A DNA stretch of 64,000 nucleotides from Halanaerobium sp. MA284_MarDTE_T2 (lineage in GTDB: Bacteria; Bacillota; Halanaerobiia; Halanaerobiales; Halanaerobiaceae), in NCBI RefSeq assembly GCF_003337245.1, contig NZ_QPJE01000005.1, positions 1 through 64,000 of the forward strand. Reading direction: 5' to 3'. The notes beneath the pieces are model-generated. The model ran no database searches. It saw nothing but the letters and a program-made list of their open reading frames with translations, and had not been told where the DNA came from. Below are positions 60,058 to 64,000 of this stretch, in pieces (within the stretch, counting starts at the first letter, position 1; each line of letters begins with the position of its first letter). The position numbers and the translations under genes are program-made.

Positions 60058-62298
60058 ATGCCAGAAAAAGCAGAAAATAAGAAAAAGAAATTTGAACTAG
60101 AAGGTTTGACCTGTACTAATTGTGCAGGTAAGATTGAGAAAGAAGTTAATAATTTAGAGGATATAGAAAAGGTGAGTTTGAATTTTGCTACCAGCACGAT
60201 TACTGTTGAAGGAGAGGGTGCTGATAATTCATTTGAAAATGAATTGCAAGAAATTGCAGATAGAATAGAACCTGGCTTAACTGTTAAGGAGTCTAGAAAT
60301 AGACGAAAAAGAGCTAATCAAAAGTCTGATCACAACCAGGTCCATGAACATAATCACGAGGACGGTCGTGTAAATGATCACGAAGAGAGTCACGGACATG
60401 ATCGCGATCATGGGGTTGACGATGAAAATTCTTATCTTAAAAAACGATTCTGGCCGGGAACAATAATTTTTGCTCTGGCAATAATTCTATTCGAACTACC
60501 ATTTTTGGAAGTAGAATTGGGAAGTTTATCAATATATCTGGAATGGCTACTTTTTGGTTCCAGTTACCTGCTTATCGGTGGACCAGTATTAATGGCAGCT
60601 TTCAAAAATATAAAGCGAGGCCAGGTCTTTGATGAGAACTTCTTAATGAGTATAGCAACAATTGGAGCTTTTTCTATTCAGGAGTTTCCTGAAGGTGTAG
60701 CAGTAATGCTTTTCTACATGGTTGGTGAGATTTTCCAGGAAAGAGCAGTTGACCGTTCCAGACGCTCAATTAAAAAATTAATGGATATAAGACCTGATTA
60801 TGCTAATTTAAAACTTGAAGATACAACAAAAGAGGTTGACCCTGAAGATGTTCAAATAGGTGATATAATAATTATAAAACCTGGTGAAAAAGTACCACTT
60901 GATGGAGAAGTGCTTGAAGGAAGTTCTATGGTGGATACTTCAGCACTTACCGGGGAATCTGTTCCGCGTAAAGTTGAAACTGGTGATGAAATTTTGAGTG
61001 GAACGATTAACAAAGATGGTTTATTAACAGTAGAAGTGACAAAAGAATATGGTCAGTCAACAGTATCTAAGATTTTGGAACTTGTGGAAAATGCCAGTGC
61101 AAAAAAAGCACCAACTGAGAAGTTTATTACTAAATTTGCCCGTTATTATACACCGGTTGTAGTCTATTCGGCTCTGGCTATTGCGGTCTTACCGCCACTA
61201 TTTTTACAGGGAGCAGCCTTTGCAGAGTGGTTTTATCGAGCTCTTATCTTTTTAGTTATTTCCTGTCCCTGTGCACTTGTAGTATCCATTCCGTTAGGAT
61301 TTTTTGGAGGAATAGGTCGAGCATCGCGACAGGGCGTTCTGGTTAAAGGTGGTAATTATCTGGAAGCACTGAACAATGTTAGTCAAATAGTATTTGATAA
61401 AACTGGAACTTTAACTAAAGGAGAATTTGCTGTTAGTAAGGTGGAATCATATAATGGCTTTAATAATGAGCAGATTTTAACTATGGCTGCTTATGCTGAA
61501 AGTCATTCCACCCACCCGATAGCAAAGTCCATTGTCGAAGCGTTTGACCAGAAAATTGATAATCAAAGAATAAAAGATTATCAGGAAATTTCTGGACACG
61601 GGATTAAAGCTGTGGTTGATGACAAAGAAATTCTGGCAGGTAATATCAAATTAATGAATAAAAATAACATTGAATATCAGGAAGTTGATGCAGATGGAAC
61701 AATTGTTTATCTAGCGATTGAAAATAAATACGCAGGTTATATAACAATTACGGATGAATTAAAAGAGGATTCGATAAAGGCAATTAAGGGTTTAAAAGAA
61801 TTAGGTATTAAACAGTTAACTATGTTAACTGGTGATCGGGAGGCAGTTGCCGGGAGAGTAGCCCAGCGGCTTGGCTTAGATAATTATTATTCTGAACTTC
61901 TACCGGATCAGAAGGTAGATGAAATTGAAGAATTACTTGGCAGACAGAAAGAAAATGATAAACTTATCTTTGTAGGAGATGGAATCAATGATGCACCTGT
62001 TCTGGCTCGCTCTGATATAGGTGTTGCTATGGGAGGACTTGGTTCAGATGCAGCTATTGAGGCAGCAGATGTTGTCTTAATGACAGATGAACCTTCAAAA
62101 TTAATTACTGCTATTAATACTGCCCGGAGAACAAGAAAAATTGTCTGGCAGAACATTATTCTGGCCTTAGGTGTAAAAGGAATAGTACTTATAATGGGTG
62201 CTATGGGTATGGCAACCATGTGGGAAGCCGTCTTTGCTGATGTTGGTGTAGCATTAATTGCTGTCTTTAATGCTATGAGAATTAGCCGTAATGTTTAA
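60058..62298 (+). CDS. P1B-type heavy-metal exporting ATPase (Zn/Cd/Pb class)
   Basis: A 746-residue membrane pump. An HMA domain has Cys19 and Cys22 (LTCTNCAGK). A His/Asp/Glu-rich linker (about 94-122) looks like an extra metal-binding buffer. Helices follow, with the Cys-Pro-Cys motif at 403-405, phosphorylation Asp447 in DKTGTLTKG and GDGINDAPVLARSDIG near 640-655. The CPC motif, HMA and DVGVALIAVFNAMR in the last helix suggest the ZntA/CadA group that expels Zn2+, Cd2+ or Pb2+. The ArsR operator upstream supports metal induction. Confidence 0.9.
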   Translation: MPEKAENKKKKFELEGLTCTNCAGKIEKEVNNLEDIEKVSLNFATSTITVEGEGADNSFENELQEIADRIEPGLTVKESRNRRKRANQKSDHNQVHEHNHEDGRVNDHEESHGHDRDHGVDDENSYLKKRFWPGTIIFALAIILFELPFLEVELGSLSIYLEWLLFGSSYLLIGGPVLMAAFKNIKRGQVFDENFLMSIATIGAFSIQEFPEGVAVMLFYMVGEIFQERAVDRSRRSIKKLMDIRPDYANLKLEDTTKEVDPEDVQIGDIIIIKPGEKVPLDGEVLEGSSMVDTSALTGESVPRKVETGDEILSGTINKDGLLTVEVTKEYGQSTVSKILELVENASAKKAPTEKFITKFARYYTPVVVYSALAIAVLPPLFLQGAAFAEWFYRALIFLVISCPCALVVSIPLGFFGGIGRASRQGVLVKGGNYLEALNNVSQIVFDKTGTLTKGEFAVSKVESYNGFNNEQILTMAAYAESHSTHPIAKSIVEAFDQKIDNQRIKDYQEISGHGIKAVVDDKEILAGNIKLMNKNNIEYQEVDADGTIVYLAIENKYAGYITITDELKEDSIKAIKGLKELGIKQLTMLTGDREAVAGRVAQRLGLDNYYSELLPDQKVDEIEELLGRQKENDKLIFVGDGINDAPVLARSDIGVAMGGLGSDAAIEAADVVLMTDEPSKLITAINTARRTRKIVWQNIILALGVKGIVLIMGAMGMATMWEAVFADVGVALIAVFNAMRISRNV

Positions 62299-62315
62299 TT
62301 AAGCAAGTAAAAAAT

Positions 62316-62375
62316 CCCTCTGAAGCTTAAAAATAATTTCATCAGAAAATATGTTCAGATAAAATCTTCAGGGGG
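62316..62375. repeat. terminator-like palindrome in inverted orientation
   Basis: CCCTCTGAAG (62316-62325) and CTTCAGGGGG (62366-62375) pair around a 40-base loop. On the plus strand no T-run follows; on the minus strand the stem is followed by ATTTTTTAC. It resembles the palindromes at 55804 and 63609 in reverse orientation. Confidence 0.5.
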
Positions 62376-62405
62376 AAATCATTTATAAGGCTGTGGGGGA
62401 TTATA

Positions 62406-63026
62406 ATGAAATATTATGATATCTTTTCTTATCTATATGATCTACTAGCACCTGACTGGTATTATCACAAGCCGCGAAAATTTGCTATTGAAAAACTGGA
62501 TTTAAAAAAGAACAGTAATATAATAGTTTTACCCTGTGGAACTGGACAAAGTTTTAAATATCTTAAAAATCAGTTGAAAAGTAATGGTTTAATAATTGGT
62601 ATTGATTATTCTGAAGGAATGTTGACAAAAGCCAGGAAAAAAATTAGAAAAAAAGGTTGGAATAATATAATAACTTTACATGAAGATGCTGCTAGATTTA
62701 ATAAATCTGATATTGCATCTATTTCAGAAGAAGAATTAAATATTGATGCTATCTATCTCGAATTGGGTTTATCAGCTATGCCTGAATGGCAAAAAGTTAT
62801 TGATAAAAGTCTTTCGCTTGTAAGGGATGGCGGGAAAATTGTTATTATGGATTGGTATATGGAAGAACCCAATTTATGGGGCCGTTTTATAGACTTAATT
62901 GGTAATGCTGATGTTACTAGACCAACCTGGGAGTATTTAAAAAGCAGAAAAGAAGTGAAAGATTTTAATTTAAATCACAGTTTTAAAAATGGCGGTGTCT
63001 TTGTTGCTTCAGGATATAAAGTTTAA
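62406..63026 (+). CDS. class I SAM-dependent methyltransferase
   Basis: A 206-residue Rossmann-fold methyltransferase of the UbiE/Methyltransf_11-25 kind. Motif I reads IIVLPCGTGQSFKYL (about 38-52), then IIGIDYSEGMLTKARKK near 62-78, LHEDAARF and VRDGGKIVIMDWY near 138-150. The usual acidic residue and glycines of motif I are partly replaced (PCGTG for DxGxG), but this is common in this subgroup. The substrate is unknown. It sits between the metal pump and the ArsR gene. Confidence 0.82.
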   Translation: MKYYDIFSYLYDLLAPDWYYHKPRKFAIEKLDLKKNSNIIVLPCGTGQSFKYLKNQLKSNGLIIGIDYSEGMLTKARKKIRKKGWNNIITLHEDAARFNKSDIASISEEELNIDAIYLELGLSAMPEWQKVIDKSLSLVRDGGKIVIMDWYMEEPNLWGRFIDLIGNADVTRPTWEYLKSRKEVKDFNLNHSFKNGGVFVASGYKV

Positions 63027-63138
63027 CCCCAATAATTGCTGCTGTATAATTTAGATTAAAGTAAATGCCTTCTATTAGAAATTAATCTATGTTAAAATAA
63101 ATATAAGGTGCTAGTTTTGATTTGGGGGAGATGATTTA

Positions 63139-63507
63139 ATGGCAAAAGACAAAAATTTTTGTGATATGTGTGAAGTGTTTGACCCGGATGAGCAGGTTGT
63201 AAATTTAATGAAAGACCGTAAACTTCAAGAAAATATTGTTTATCAGCTTTCAGAACTATTTAAGACCATAGGAGATCCAACACGGATAAATATTTTATAT
63301 GCTTTAAAAGATAGGGAGTTATGTGTTTGTGATTTGTCTGAAATACTGGAAATGAGTTCTTCTGCAATATCTCATCAATTAAGAGTTCTTAGGAACAATA
63401 ACCTAGTTAAATATCGAAAGGAAGGTAGGTCTGTTTATTACTCTCTGGATGATAATCATGTTTTATGTTTGTTTGGACAGGGTTTGAATCACGTTTTAGA
63501 GGATTAA
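63139..63507 (+). CDS. ArsR/SmtB family metal-responsive repressor (CadC-like)
   Basis: A 122-residue winged-helix repressor. The recognition helix lies in SSSAISHQLRVLRNNNLV near 73-90. The metal-site motif ELCVCDL (near 58-64) is the ArsR/CadC alpha-3 site, and an N-terminal CDMC (near 8-11) supplies further thiols as in CadC. The likely target is the TGAACA-type operator in front of the metal ATPase gene. The start follows GGGGGAG. Confidence 0.9.
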   Translation: MAKDKNFCDMCEVFDPDEQVVNLMKDRKLQENIVYQLSELFKTIGDPTRINILYALKDRELCVCDLSEILEMSSSAISHQLRVLRNNNLVKYRKEGRSVYYSLDDNHVLCLFGQGLNHVLED

Positions 63508-63608
63508 TATTTTTATCTTTAGATGTAGTTTATAAAAATTAAACTTACTGGATTTTTCAGAAACAATGCATTTTATTATTGAACTATAAATTTGGGTGCG
63601 ATTATTCA

Positions 63609-63665
63609 CCCTCAGAGAAACCTTCATTTTGTTCAGTTATTGATGGAGCGTTTCTGGGGGTTTTT
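63609..63665 (+). terminator. terminator-like palindrome after arsR, copy 2 of the dispersed repeat
   Basis: CCCTCAGAGAAACCTTCATT and its inverted partner ending TTTCTGGGGG form a long stem followed by TTTTTG. It lies 102 bases after the arsR stop and is about 80 percent like the copy at 55804. Confidence 0.75.
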
Positions 63666-63776
63666 GTATAATATTTTTTTCAGGAGTATCTAATAATTAG
63701 ATATTATTTCGAGTTTTATGTAATATAATAAATTTAGGCTCAATTAGTAAGTTGTAATATCAGGGAGGTGCTGAAA

Positions 63777-63848
63777 ATGAAAGATAAGAAAAAAGTAGCT
63801 AAGAAAAAACCTGAGAAGAAAGAAGAAAAAAAGGAAATAAAGAAGTAA
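63777..63848 (+). CDS. 23-residue lysine-rich peptide
   Basis: ATG 63777 follows a strong GGGAGGTG and opens a 23-residue frame (MKDKKKVAKKKPEKKEEKKE, then IKK and TAA). Fourteen of 23 residues are Lys and the rest are largely Glu. A terminator hairpin follows 39 bases later, so the gene has all the parts of a small independent unit. The function is unknown; a nucleic-acid-binding or ribosome-associated peptide is possible, and chance cannot be excluded for so short a frame. Confidence 0.5.
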   Translation: MKDKKKVAKKKPEKKEEKKEIKK

Positions 63849-63887
63849 TTCCTTTAATAAGTCAAAACTAAACAATGTATATTTTTC

Positions 63888-63918
63888 CCTGTAGACTAAT
63901 AGTTACAGGGTATTTTTT
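63888..63918 (+). terminator. rho-independent terminator after the lysine-rich peptide gene
   Basis: CCCTGTA (63888-63894) and TACAGGG (63904-63910) with an inner ACT/AGT pairing, followed by TATTTTTTG. A further hairpin, CCGCAC/GTGCGG, lies near 63962-63983 at the window edge without a visible T-run. Confidence 0.75.
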
Positions 63919-64000
63919 GTTGAACTATTTGATTGGTGAAGTTGATGAGTGTTAAAAACCTCCGCACATATCTATAAGTGCGGATAACTTTAACGGATTG

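Noticed and set aside
62316-62375. Terminator of the metal ATPase gene
   Set aside because: On the plus strand the stem is followed by AAATCATTTA rather than a T-run and the loop is 40 bases; it was listed as a repeat instead.

Overview
The window is an AT-rich chromosomal segment of an anaerobic, fermentative Firmicute. The best fit is the Halanaerobiales (Halanaerobium-like). This rests on the clostridial-type Rnf operon (rnfCDGEAB followed by NusG-II and Gx-transporter genes), frequent TTG/GTG starts with strong Shine-Dalgarno sites, and a peptide-binding protein with an ordinary signal peptide and no lipobox cysteine, as expected for a diderm. L27 also lacks the N-terminal extension and Prp protease of most Firmicutes. 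The taxonomic call is inference; no rRNA gene is present.

Positions 1-20500 hold housekeeping and metabolic genes, almost all on the + strand: the end of formate-tetrahydrofolate ligase; a molybdenum-cofactor set (mobB-like, moeA, later moaA-moaC-moaB-MOSC) interrupted by a short fatty-acid cluster (fabH-fabD-fabF, without fabG or acpP); a biotin-dependent carboxyltransferase/decarboxylase set; carbamate kinase; a P-loop/Asp23 fusion; a GH65 disaccharide phosphorylase; transketolase; folC; and a SPOR protein. Positions 20500-29000 carry the six-subunit Rnf complex, then maf and radC. Positions 28000-35200 hold the shape and division block mreBCD-mrdA-minCDE-rodA, followed by two radical-SAM-associated genes, RNase G and an L21 leader with rplU-rpmA-obgE-yhbY (to about 42000) and an ABC-F protein.

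From about 44000 the character changes. There is a decayed TnpB gene, an internally deleted flavodoxin-like gene, a five-gene oligopeptide ABC operon that looks richer in G+C, an Rrf2 regulator, a ruined peroxiredoxin-like gene with a 209-bp palindromic insertion, a DsrE protein and an SLC13 transporter. Next come a LexA-fold regulator without the catalytic serine, an MNT/HEPN toxin-antitoxin pair whose HEPN toxin is broken by a 13-bp duplication and a nonsense codon, and a 44-bp 3' half of tRNA-Arg(CCG), the usual scar of a tRNA-targeted integrative element. uppP and two tandem DUF1670-like DNA-binding genes follow; the DUF1670 pair is bounded by terminal-inverted-repeat-like sequences. The window ends with a LysM/M23 peptidase, a Zn/Cd P-type ATPase with an ArsR-type operator, a methyltransferase, an ArsR regulator and a 23-residue lysine-rich peptide gene.

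The strongest candidates for something new are the inverted-repeat-bounded DUF1670 cassette, the apparent non-ATG/GTG/TTG start of minE, the shared 14-bp site between the LexA-fold regulator and the DUF1670/M23 interval, and the pile-up of broken genes and palindromic elements between 44000 and 56000.
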